Source: Spirochaetota bacterium
Lineage (GTDB): Bacteria; Spirochaetota; UBA12135; COTS27; JAFLEE01
Reading direction: 5' to 3'
Length of the DNA: 64,000 bases
Assembly (NCBI GenBank): GCA_017302015.1
Contig: JAFLEE010000007.1
Coordinates: forward strand, 39,907-103,906
Numbering within the stretch: position 1 is the first letter of the stretch; each line of letters begins with the position of its first letter. The notes beneath the pieces are model-generated. The model was not told the DNA's origin. It did not search any database and was given only the letters and a program-made list of their open reading frames with translations. The translations under genes and the position numbers were made by a program. Of the stretch, positions 9,350-16,638 are shown in pieces.

Positions 9350-10188
9350 CCGACGAGAGGACGCGTTCCCTTTCCCGGTTCCTCGCGGAGCACCCCTGCC
9401 GCAGCGGGGCGCCCGCCCTGTTCCATTGCGCGGCGGGTTGGTCCTACCCGCCGCGCGTCGCCCCCGATTTCCATCTTTGGCGGGTGCGGCGCGGGGGCGC
9501 CGACTTTTCCATCGCCGGATCTAAACGAAGCGCGGTCCCCGGATCCTGGGTGCTCTTCTGCCCGGGCGACCCCGTGCAAGCGGTTTCCACCGGGCGGGTT
9601 CCGCTTGAGGTCCTCACGCTCCATTTCGCCCCCGATCCCGTCACCGCCTTGGCGCCCGTCCAGTTCCCCCGGATTTTCGCCCTCAAAAACCCGAAGGTCT
9701 CCCGGGATTTCCTGGGCCTCGCCAAGGCCTGGGCCCAAACGGAGCATCCGCGGGAAGAAGCGAACTTACGCCACCAGGCCTTCCTCACGAAATTGCTGGG
9801 CGCGCTCCTCGAGGAGGGCCTCCTTTCGTGGGTCGCCCCCAAGGAATTGGAACCGGGCCTGCGGAAAGTCCAGCGGGCCCTCGCCTACCTGGAGAAGCGT
9901 TTGGAGGCCCGCACGCGCATCGCCGACCTCGCCGAGGCCCTCGGCGTCGAACGGAGCACCGTCACCCATCTCTTTCGGCGCCATTTGGGGATGGCCCCCG
10001 CGGCCTGGCTGCGCCGCAGGCGCCTCCAACGCTCCCGAAGCTTCCTCGAGGCCGGGCTTTCCGTCACTGAGACCGCCCGTCGCTGCGGCTTCCCCGATGC
10101 CTTCACCTATTCGAAGGCCTTCAAGGCCTGTTTCGGGATGGCCCCTCGGGAGGCCCGGCGGCCGAGCGGAATCACGGATACCTATTGA
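9346..10188 (+). CDS. AraC family transcriptional regulator
   Basis: 280 residues. The N-terminal ~150 residues are a cupin-like sensor domain (LWRVRRGGADFSI, SWVLFCPGDP). The C-terminal ~100 residues are the double helix-turn-helix of the AraC family: RIADLAEALGVERSTVTHLF and VTETARRCGFPDAFTYSKAFK, ending with the GMAPREAR signature. It is divergent from the PhyH/URO-D operon, with 119 bp between the start codons, so it probably controls that pair and perhaps itself. The ligand is unknown. Confidence 0.9.
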   Translation: MSDERTRSLSRFLAEHPCRSGAPALFHCAAGWSYPPRVAPDFHLWRVRRGGADFSIAGSKRSAVPGSWVLFCPGDPVQAVSTGRVPLEVLTLHFAPDPVTALAPVQFPRIFALKNPKVSRDFLGLAKAWAQTEHPREEANLRHQAFLTKLLGALLEEGLLSWVAPKELEPGLRKVQRALAYLEKRLEARTRIADLAEALGVERSTVTHLFRRHLGMAPAAWLRRRRLQRSRSFLEAGLSVTETARRCGFPDAFTYSKAFKACFGMAPREARRPSGITDTY

Positions 10189-10333
10189 TCGGAGCGCCGA
10201 GTTCTTACCCCGCGAAGCGAGAAAAGGGGCGGGTGAACCCCACCAAACACTTCCATTTGCCGGAAAGAACCCGCGCATATAGCGGAAAACCCTGATCATC
10301 CCACACGTTAGCCGTAGGCTTCCTCCGGAGCCC

Positions 10334-10362
10334 TTGATCGGGCGCTCCATTAGTTGTATCAT
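10334..10362 (+). promoter_or_regulatory. Sigma70-type promoter of the rubrerythrin-like gene
   Basis: TTGATC (10334-10339), 17 bases, TATCAT (10357-10362). Transcription would start near 10369, giving a leader of about 80 nt before the ATG at 10449. Nothing else is recognised between the AraC stop and this promoter. Confidence 0.5.
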
Positions 10363-10448
10363 CGTGCATCGGGTAGCCCTTGGGCCCCGGTAATTCAATG
10401 CGGTGCCTCGCGGGATCCCCCGTGCGCTTGGTTCCGCTTGGCAGCATA

Positions 10449-10895
10449 ATGGAAGAAAACCTCCTCGCGATCTTCGATTTCGCCATCCGGGAAGAAGAGG
10501 GGGCCAAACTCCTCTATACCCACGCGGCGGGCCTCACCGAGGATATGCTGGCCAGCCATCTCCTGAACGAACTCGCCGGTATCGAAGAGGAGCACGCCGA
10601 AAAACTCCGCCATTTCCGCGATGGCCATTCGGCCGATCCGGGCGCCAGCATCGCAGGGCCCGCCTTGAAGCTCGCCGATTACCGGGTGGAAGGCGCCCCC
10701 GGCCCCCACTCCCGCCTGGAGGAGATCCTGAGTTTCGCCGTCCATTCCGAGGACCGATCCTATAAACTGTATAGCGAGCTGGCGGATCGGTTTTCCATCC
10801 CCGAAGGCGCCCAACTCCTTCGTGAACTCGCCGCGGAAGAACTGCAGCACAAGAACCACCTTTCAAGTCTCTACCGCACCGCGTTCGCTAAATAA
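10449..10895 (+). CDS. Rubrerythrin-like ferritin-fold diiron protein
   Basis: 148 residues forming a predicted four-helix bundle. The diiron ligands are laid out as two half-sites: Glu in AIREEEGAK, then E-x-x-H in IEEEHAEKL, Glu in VHSEDRSYKL, and E-x-x-H in AAEELQHKNHL. There is no C-terminal rubredoxin domain, so it is the short ferritin-like type associated with peroxide or oxidative-stress defence. Earlier in-frame ATGs (10380, 10398) lack conservation. An intrinsic terminator follows 35 bp after the stop, so it is probably monocistronic. Confidence 0.85.
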   Translation: MEENLLAIFDFAIREEEGAKLLYTHAAGLTEDMLASHLLNELAGIEEEHAEKLRHFRDGHSADPGASIAGPALKLADYRVEGAPGPHSRLEEILSFAVHSEDRSYKLYSELADRFSIPEGAQLLRELAAEELQHKNHLSSLYRTAFAK

Positions 10896-10930
10896 CCCTT
10901 CGGAGCCCTGCCCAAGACTTCGACCTCCGT

Positions 10931-10961
10931 GAGCCCCGCCCATCGCGGGGCTCCATTTTTT
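10931..10961 (+). terminator. Intrinsic terminator of the rubrerythrin-like gene
   Basis: Perfect 9-bp stem GAGCCCCGC/GCGGGGCTC with a 5-base loop, followed by an A and then six T residues. Confidence 0.85.
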
Positions 10962-11072
10962 GGGGAAGTGACCAAGGATTCATCATGGGGTCCATCATGC
11001 CCGGCGACCCGGCAAGGATTCCTGGCGTTATTCGTGCATCGAACGCTCCAGACGCGACTCCCATCCCATCGC

Positions 11073-11310
11073 TCGCCTGATTGCGCCTTCCTGGCGCGGC
11101 GACCGATTGATGGCCTCCTGTCATCCCGTCGGTCGCCTGATTGCGCCTTCCTAGCGCGGCGACCGATTGATGGCCTCCTGTCATCCCGTCGGTCGCCTGA
11201 TTGCGCCTTCCTAGCGCGGCGACCGATTGATGGCCTCCTGTCATCCCGTCGGTCGCCTCATTGCGCCTTCCTGGCGCGGCGACCGATTGATGGCCTCCTG
11301 TCATCCCGTC
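11073..11310. repeat. Four-copy 60-bp tandem repeat
   Basis: The unit begins TCGCCTGATTGCGCC and repeats with an exact 60-base period at 11073, 11133, 11193 and 11253; the last copy lacks only its final two bases. Copies differ at very few positions (G or A in CCTGGCGC/CCTAGCGC; CTGA against CTCA in copy 4). Just before 11073 there is a decayed partial match. Each unit can form a small hairpin GCGC(C)-loop-(G)GCGC, and GCGACCG of one unit pairs with CGGTCGC at its end. Because 60 is a multiple of 3, the array is open in several frames. I see no start site for a gene here. It fills most of the 516-bp gap between the terminator and the next gene. Confidence 0.9.
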
Positions 11311-11341
11311 AATGGGGCCCCTTCCCGAACCCGGCTTCGAG

Positions 11342-11370
11342 TTGACATCCCCAGCTGCCTGGAGTATAAT
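11342..11370 (+). promoter_or_regulatory. Perfect-consensus sigma70 promoter of the first heparinase-like gene
   Basis: TTGACA (11342-11347), exactly 17 bases, TATAAT (11365-11370). This is a full match to both hexamers with optimal spacing, so strong unregulated activity would be expected unless repressed. Confidence 0.85.
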
Positions 11371-11376
11371 TTATAA

Positions 11377-11390
11377 CAACCATTTGGTTG
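11377..11390. promoter_or_regulatory. Operator-like dyad at the transcription start
   Basis: CAACCA-TT-TGGTTG has perfect 6-bp arms and covers the expected +1 position, six bases after the -10 box. This is a classical repressor placement; the repressor is not identified here. Confidence 0.5.
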
Positions 11391-11411
11391 GATTTACAAA
11401 CGGAGCCCTCC

Positions 11412-14400
11412 ATGAGACGCGCCCTCCTCGGCCTGCTGCTTTTATCCGCTCCAGCGCTCCTGGCGGGGGAGGACGATCCCCTCTTCGACTGGACGCCTTG
11501 GGAAAAATACCGCAAGACCGTCGCGCTGCCCGCCGCCATCCTCAGCCGGGAAGATGTGGCGCGGGCCCGGTCGAATATCGTCCTCGCCCCCTGGGCGGCG
11601 CGCTACCGGGATGTGGCGGAAGCCTCGGCCCAAGGCGATATGGAGCGCCTCACCCCGGCCGTCCTCGCCGCGATGATCCCCGAGGAAACTCCGGGCGATC
11701 CGATGTACACCCCCTGCCCGGCCTGCCGCGACCAGAAAAAGCCCTACGTGCCCCACGGCAAATGGACCTGGAACGATCGCGACCCCGAGCGCCTCGTCTG
11801 CCAATTCTGCGCCACGAGTTTCCCGAACGACGCCTACCCCGAATCCCTCGTCTTCGAGTTGAAGTACGGCCGGGGAAAAATCTCCTATTACGGCGGCGCC
11901 CCCTTCAATATCTTCTTCGGGTTCATGGGCCGGCCCAGTTTCACGGCCAATATCCGCAGCCGCAAGGCGAGCGCCATGGCGGGCCGCGCCTGGCGCACGG
12001 GCGAGGCCTGGGCCCTCACGGGGAAGCCGGAGTACGCCAAGGTCACCCGGGCGATCCTCATGCGCTTCGCCGATGTCTACCCACGTTGGCTCATCCACGA
12101 CGGCTACGGCAATTACGTCGACCAGGACCCCCGCGCGGTCGTGCGCACCATGGACCGCCTCACCGTGGACGAGATCACCGGGGGCTCCGCGGCCCCCGCT
12201 CGCAAACTCACCCCCGGCTGGAACCCGTTCTGGGCCAGCGGGCGGGCCTCGGCCACGGGCATGGAGTCCGGCTTCGTGCGCAACGTCTTGGGGGGCTACG
12301 AACTCACCCGCGATGCGATGGAGGACGGCAAACCGATCTACTCGGAAGCGGACCGCCTGCACATCGAACGCAACCTGCTCCTCGAGAGCACGCTCCTCAT
12401 GGTCGCCGACAAGGCGGTCAATAATAAGAGCGTGGGCAACGCCACCATGGTCTCCCTGGTCGGCATCGCCCTGGGGCACCCCCTCCTCACGCGCTTCGGC
12501 CTGGATAATTTCCTGAAGACCGTGGACGGCTGGTTCCTCCCCGACGGCGCGACGCCCGAATCCTGGTCCTACGGCATGATGGCGATCCAGGGCATCCAGG
12601 GTCTCGGCCAGGCCTTTCGGGGCTATAGCGACCCGCCCGGTTTCCGCGACGGCCAGGGCAAGCGCCTCGACCATTTCGACCTCTACCACGACACGGCGTA
12701 CAAGAAAGTGTGGGAAGCCTTCTTCCTCGGCCTGCGGGGCGACCTCGTCTTCCCCTCGCTCTCCGATTCCTACACCAACCAGCGCCTCGGGAATTTCGTG
12801 GAACTCATGGCCTACAATTATCCCGAGAACGCCCAGTATCTCGCCCTCCTCAAGGAAAGCCTCGGCCCCGACCTGACCAACGGGGGCCTCTTCGCCCTCT
12901 ACGGCCGCCCTCCCGGGCTTGAGAAGAAGCCCTCCCCGCCGCTGCGCTTCCCCGACCACCTCTATCCCTCCTTGAAACTCGGCCAACTCCGGGGCGGCGA
13001 GGACGGGCGGGAGAGCCTCCTCATCTTGGATGCGACCGAGTACGGCAACCACCATCAGATGGAATCCCTCAACCTCTACTATTGGCGCCGGGGGCAGGAG
13101 CTCCTCTCCGACCTCGGCTACCTCTGGGACCTCCCCGCGGAAGTGAAGTACATGGCGGAACGCACCTTCGCCCACCAGACCGTCATGGTCGACGGGGTCG
13201 ACCAGCGCACCAAGGGCCGCGGGGGCGATTTTTCTCTCTTCGCCACGAATCGCAGCGACGTGAAGGTCATGGTCGCTTCCTCGAAAGCCTATGCCCAGGC
13301 CGATGTCTATGAACGCACCGTGGCCAAGATCGTCCCCGCGCCCGGCAAAGAGTACGTGCTCGATTTCTTCCGCGTGCGTGGCGGCAAGAAGCACGAATAT
13401 GTGCTCCACGGGATGAATAACCGGTTCACCCTCGAATCCCCGGCCCGAACCCCCGTTCCCGCGGGAGAAGAGGTGGTGCGTTTTTGCGTGCGCCTGCACT
13501 TAAGCGAGCCCGAATGCGAAATCACGGCGGACCGGGTGTCCATCCTCGAGGAAGGCGGGCGCGAACTCTTCGGAAACCCCTCCGGACAAAAGTTGGACGA
13601 AGCCACGGGCAAGCCCTCCGGCTGGGGCGTCTACGCTGGTGACGGCGGCCTCGAATGGGAAGCGGCCCCCGAGGCGGGCGTGACGCTGCGCTCCAAGAAG
13701 GCGGGGGCCACCGGGATGAACGTCGCGCTTCTCCTGGGGGAAAGCGATGGATATCGGGGAACGCGGGCCCTGGAAGCGGTGCGGGGAAAGACCTACCGGG
13801 TCTCGTTCCGCGTGAAGGGCGACGCGAAGATCGTGAAACCCGCGGTCCTCTATTGGAACGGCGACGCTTCCCAGCAGACGGCCCGCGCCTATACCCCGAT
13901 CAAGGGGCTCTCCGCCATCTCGGCCACGGGGGATTGGAAAACCTACGCGGGCGAGTTCACCCTCTCCGGGGGCGCCCGCCTCGCCGCCGCCGCGCGCAGC
14001 CGGGAAATCGGGGCGTGGAAGATCGTTTGGGACGCCTCCCCCGAGCTCCGGTTCGCGGCCCATTGGTGGAACGAAAGCGGGGAAGAGACCCTCACCGGCG
14101 ACGGCTGGGGCCAGCGCAATATGAACAACTTGGACGCGGGGGCCGTGCTCCCCTATTTCGTGCGGGGCCTCTCGCCGAAGGGGATGACGCGCTTCACCGC
14201 CGCCTTCGAGGCTTTCCCGCCCGGCGCCGCCCACGTGCTGGGCGTGCGCGCCCTCCCGGTCCCCGAATCCGAGACCGAAAACGCCGTCGTCCTCGCCGTC
14301 GCGACCATTGGGGGGACCGATTACGCCGTGTCGCTGCGCCAGGCCCGGCCCGTCATCCTCAGCACCCCCGACGGAAAGATCGGGATGGATGGGCGCTTCG

Positions 14401-14495
14401 CCTGGATCCCCGTGCGCGGCGGGGAAGCCCGCCGCGGCGCGCTCATCGAAGGGCGCTCGCTCACCTGGAACGGGAAGGAATTGCCGAAGGATTAG
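11412..14495 (+). CDS. Exported heparinase II/III-type polysaccharide lyase-like protein
   Basis: 1027 residues. A signal peptide (MRRALLGLLLLSAPALLAG) leads into an alpha/alpha-toroid domain. Near residues 95-140 it has paired cysteines, CPACRD and CQFCATSFPN, a zinc-knuckle-like element seen in heparinase II/III-family proteins. The heparinase II/III beta-sandwich region covers roughly 520-700 (NHHQMESLNLYYW, FAHQTVMVDG). Residues ~700-870 look like an added carbohydrate-binding module. Family members eliminate uronate-containing polysaccharides such as heparin, alginate or ulvan-like glycans; the substrate is unknown. ATG 11412 behind CGGAG is preferred to the ATG at 11388, which lies ahead of the signal peptide. 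Confidence 0.82.
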   Translation: MRRALLGLLLLSAPALLAGEDDPLFDWTPWEKYRKTVALPAAILSREDVARARSNIVLAPWAARYRDVAEASAQGDMERLTPAVLAAMIPEETPGDPMYTPCPACRDQKKPYVPHGKWTWNDRDPERLVCQFCATSFPNDAYPESLVFELKYGRGKISYYGGAPFNIFFGFMGRPSFTANIRSRKASAMAGRAWRTGEAWALTGKPEYAKVTRAILMRFADVYPRWLIHDGYGNYVDQDPRAVVRTMDRLTVDEITGGSAAPARKLTPGWNPFWASGRASATGMESGFVRNVLGGYELTRDAMEDGKPIYSEADRLHIERNLLLESTLLMVADKAVNNKSVGNATMVSLVGIALGHPLLTRFGLDNFLKTVDGWFLPDGATPESWSYGMMAIQGIQGLGQAFRGYSDPPGFRDGQGKRLDHFDLYHDTAYKKVWEAFFLGLRGDLVFPSLSDSYTNQRLGNFVELMAYNYPENAQYLALLKESLGPDLTNGGLFALYGRPPGLEKKPSPPLRFPDHLYPSLKLGQLRGGEDGRESLLILDATEYGNHHQMESLNLYYWRRGQELLSDLGYLWDLPAEVKYMAERTFAHQTVMVDGVDQRTKGRGGDFSLFATNRSDVKVMVASSKAYAQADVYERTVAKIVPAPGKEYVLDFFRVRGGKKHEYVLHGMNNRFTLESPARTPVPAGEEVVRFCVRLHLSEPECEITADRVSILEEGGRELFGNPSGQKLDEATGKPSGWGVYAGDGGLEWEAAPEAGVTLRSKKAGATGMNVALLLGESDGYRGTRALEAVRGKTYRVSFRVKGDAKIVKPAVLYWNGDASQQTARAYTPIKGLSAISATGDWKTYAGEFTLSGGARLAAAARSREIGAWKIVWDASPELRFAAHWWNESGEETLTGDGWGQRNMNNLDAGAVLPYFVRGLSPKGMTRFTAAFEAFPPGAAHVLGVRALPVPESETENAVVLAVATIGGTDYAVSLRQARPVILSTPDGKIGMDGRFAWIPVRGGEARRGALIEGRSLTWNGKELPKD

Positions 14496-14502
14496 CCGGA
14501 CG

Positions 14503-14529
14503 AAAAACCCAGTTCGTACGGCTACGAAC
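14503..14529 (-). terminator. Terminator hairpin between heparinase-like gene and nudC
   Basis: Perfect 7-bp stem GTTCGTA-CGGC-TACGAAC (14512-14529). Read on the minus strand it is followed after four bases by five T residues (14507-14503), so it best fits termination of nudC. It may also serve the converging plus-strand gene. Confidence 0.6.
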
Positions 14530-14556
14530 CGCGCCCGGCGATCCTATTTTTAGAGT

Positions 14557-15378
14557 TCAGTCTTCCGAGGCGAGCCAGGTATCGATGAGGCGGCGCGCGA
14601 TCGTGCCGTGGGAGGGGATGTCGGGGAGCGCGTCGCGGGAAAACCAGGCCGCGTGTTCGATCTCGATGCCATCCACCTTGATCTCGCCCCCCGTGTGCTG
14701 GGCGGTGAAGCCGACCATGAGGGAATTGGGGAAGGGCCAGGGTTGGCTGGCGAGATAGCGGACCTCGTCGACGCGGATCCCCGTCTCCTCTGCCACTTCG
14801 CGCACCACGCACTGTTCCAAAGACTCCCCGGGGTCGACGAAGCCGGCCACCAGACTATAGAGCCCGGGACGGAAATTCTTGTTATGGGCCAGGAGGAGGC
14901 GCTCGCCCTGGACCACCGAGACGATCACCGCGGGGGCTTGGGAGGGATAGGCGACGAGACCGCAGTCCGGACATTTGCGCGCCCGTTCCGTTTCCGAATC
15001 CACCGTGCGGCTCCCGCAATGCCCGCAGAAGCGGGAACGCCCCTCCCAAAACAGGAGTTGCCGGGCGCTGCAGAGGGCCTGCACGGCCTCCGCGGGGAGG
15101 AGGCCCATGAGCGCGCGGGATTCCATCCACTCAAAATCTTGGGCGCGCCATTCGGGGCCGTCCTTCGGGATCTCGAGGGCCCAGAGTTCCCTCTCCCCGA
15201 GCTTGCCGACATGATGGGGCGACGCGCCCGGGGGCAGCAAGGCCTTCACCTCCGACCAAAGGGGAAGGGTCTTGGCGCCGGCGGGGACGCCCATCCAAAC
15301 CTTCGCCTCTTGGAGCGCGAAGACGTTGTCTTCCGGCCCGGGGGCGGCTCGGGGAGCGGAGGCGTAATGGAAAGGCAT
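14557..15378 (-). CDS. nudC: NADH pyrophosphatase / NAD-cap hydrolase NudC
   Basis: 273 residues with the standard NudC order: an N-terminal beta domain, a four-cysteine zinc ribbon (FCGHCG ... CPDCG, about residues 118-142), and the Nudix box GX5EX7REX2EEXG starting at GFVDPGES and ending REVAEETG. The NudC-specific SQPWPFPNSLM motif follows the box. The enzyme hydrolyses NAD(H) to NMN(H) and AMP and removes NAD caps from RNA. It ends about 60 bp from the converging lyase gene. The next minus-strand gene upstream stops 10 bp before its start, so the two may be cotranscribed. Confidence 0.93.
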   Translation of the reverse strand: MPFHYASAPRAAPGPEDNVFALQEAKVWMGVPAGAKTLPLWSEVKALLPPGASPHHVGKLGERELWALEIPKDGPEWRAQDFEWMESRALMGLLPAEAVQALCSARQLLFWEGRSRFCGHCGSRTVDSETERARKCPDCGLVAYPSQAPAVIVSVVQGERLLLAHNKNFRPGLYSLVAGFVDPGESLEQCVVREVAEETGIRVDEVRYLASQPWPFPNSLMVGFTAQHTGGEIKVDGIEIEHAAWFSRDALPDIPSHGTIARRLIDTWLASED

Positions 15379-15388
15379 GGAGGCCCCG

Positions 15389-16375
15389 CTAGTTGAAGAA
15401 GGCGTCGACGGCCTTGAAGCGCTCGAGGGCCTTGGGGCTCGCCGCGGGCTCGAAAACCTCCACCGTCTTGCCGCCGCGCTCCACGAGGATGCGGTAGGGG
15501 AGGCGAAGACGCTCGGTCATCGCCCGCAGCGTCACGAGTTCGGCCAATTCCTCCGCCCAATTCTGGGAGGCGTAGAGGGAGACGAAGCCGCTATTCGTGA
15601 GGGCGCGGTAGAGGTCCGGCGCCTCGGCCGCGGCGAGTTTCGGGCCCTGGTTGAAGCCGTAGAAAGTCACCCGGTCGCGGCCCGTGTATCTCGCGGGGGC
15701 GATCGGGGTCTCGAGGCCCTCCCAAAGCCCCCGGGAGAACGCCGTCGACTTGGGGATCTCGCGGAGATAGGGCCGGAGGGATTCCTCGACGAAAGGGTTG
15801 ATGCGCCTAACATAATCGACCGCGTGGGTACTTTCGTGGAGGAGGATATAGAGCAGGCCCCGCTCGTTGGTGCCGCAATCCACCCTTACGGTGGTGCCGT
15901 CGTTCCCCTGGCGGAAGCAGGTGCTCTCGCGGTAGGTGAATTGTTCGGAGAGGTTGCGCCCGAGCACCGCGCGGTTGAGGACGATGATGAAGTAGAAATT
16001 GCTGCGGGCATCGAGGACGAAATCGGCCATCCCGCTGCCCTGGAAGCCTTCGATGAAGTACATCCCCAAGAGGCGCTCTTTAAGGACCCGCTGGTTCAGC
16101 GGCGGCAGGCGCGCCAGGGTGCGCTCCACGATCTGGCGTTCTTCGCCGACCGGGAGATACGCCCGGTAGCCCGGGTCCTGGTCGAGGTTGGTCAGGTAAT
16201 CGTAGACAAAGCCCGGCGCAAGGGCGAGGCGCGAAGGGAGGGTCGAGGCGGGATTGAAGGCGTATTTTTCCTTCTTTTTCGCGTCCATCGCCAGGAGTTT
16301 CTCGAGGGTCCCCTCGGGGAATAGGGATCCCGAAAGCAGGGAGAGGACGAAGCATAGCGCGGGAAAGGATTTCAT
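15389..16375 (-). CDS. Secreted HExxH metallopeptidase-like protein, unknown family
   Basis: 328 residues with an N-terminal signal peptide (MKSFPALCFVLSLLSGSLF). The central LLHESTHAVDYV holds H180-E181-x-x-H184, and a Glu-rich helix NWAEELAEL (Glu275/276/279) follows about 95 residues later and could supply a third zinc ligand, as in gluzincins. Two cysteines about 15 residues before the motif (ESTCFRQ ... VDCGT) may form a disulphide. I do not recognise the family. It precedes nudC on the same strand with only 10 bp between, and is divergent from the second heparinase-like gene. Confidence 0.6.
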   Translation of the reverse strand: MKSFPALCFVLSLLSGSLFPEGTLEKLLAMDAKKKEKYAFNPASTLPSRLALAPGFVYDYLTNLDQDPGYRAYLPVGEERQIVERTLARLPPLNQRVLKERLLGMYFIEGFQGSGMADFVLDARSNFYFIIVLNRAVLGRNLSEQFTYRESTCFRQGNDGTTVRVDCGTNERGLLYILLHESTHAVDYVRRINPFVEESLRPYLREIPKSTAFSRGLWEGLETPIAPARYTGRDRVTFYGFNQGPKLAAAEAPDLYRALTNSGFVSLYASQNWAEELAELVTLRAMTERLRLPYRILVERGGKTVEVFEPAASPKALERFKAVDAFFN

Positions 16376-16465
16376 CCGGGGCTCCTGACGAAGAGAGCCT
16401 GATTCTACCTTGCCGGTCCAAGTCGGGGTCGGCCTCCGGTCCCGAAATGGCAGACGCTGTTGGCG

Positions 16466-16485
16466 CGTGGTCGAACGCGACCACG
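16466..16485. promoter_or_regulatory. Perfect hairpin/dyad upstream of second heparinase-like gene
   Basis: CGTGGTCG-AACG-CGACCACG, 8-bp arms with a 4-base loop, in the divergent intergenic region 16376-16638 and about 60 bp ahead of the plus-strand -35 box. It could be a DNA operator or a transcript hairpin. No T-tract follows. Confidence 0.4.
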
Positions 16486-16546
16486 GGGAGCCCGCCGAAT
16501 CCCCGATGAACCAAAAAAAGTGTAAAGTGTATTTCCCGGGGCCCCT

Positions 16547-16575
16547 TTGACACCTTGGGTCTTCGGGCCTACCAT
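16547..16575 (+). promoter_or_regulatory. Sigma70-type promoter of second heparinase-like gene
   Basis: TTGACA (16547-16552), 17 bases, TACCAT (16570-16575), 63 bp before the ATG. The arrangement is the same as that ahead of the GH10 gene and the first heparinase-like gene. Confidence 0.55.
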
Positions 16576-16638
16576 CGGCTACAGGGGGGCCATCGCTCTC
16601 CGCTTATCGCGCCGCCTTCCAAGCACGAGGTTTCTCCC

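Noticed and set aside
11041..11310. CRISPR array
   Set aside because: Repeats are directly adjacent with no unique spacers, and no cas gene is present.
10929..11345. Repeat protein encoded by the 60-bp tandem array (20-residue repeats)
   Set aside because: Open only because the period is divisible by three and lacks stops; it begins inside the terminator and has no ribosome site.
11442..13499. Very long open frame on the minus strand within the heparinase-like gene
   Set aside because: Shadow of the plus-strand gene in GC-rich DNA; its translation is low-complexity (Glu/Gly/Ala/Arg) with no domain.
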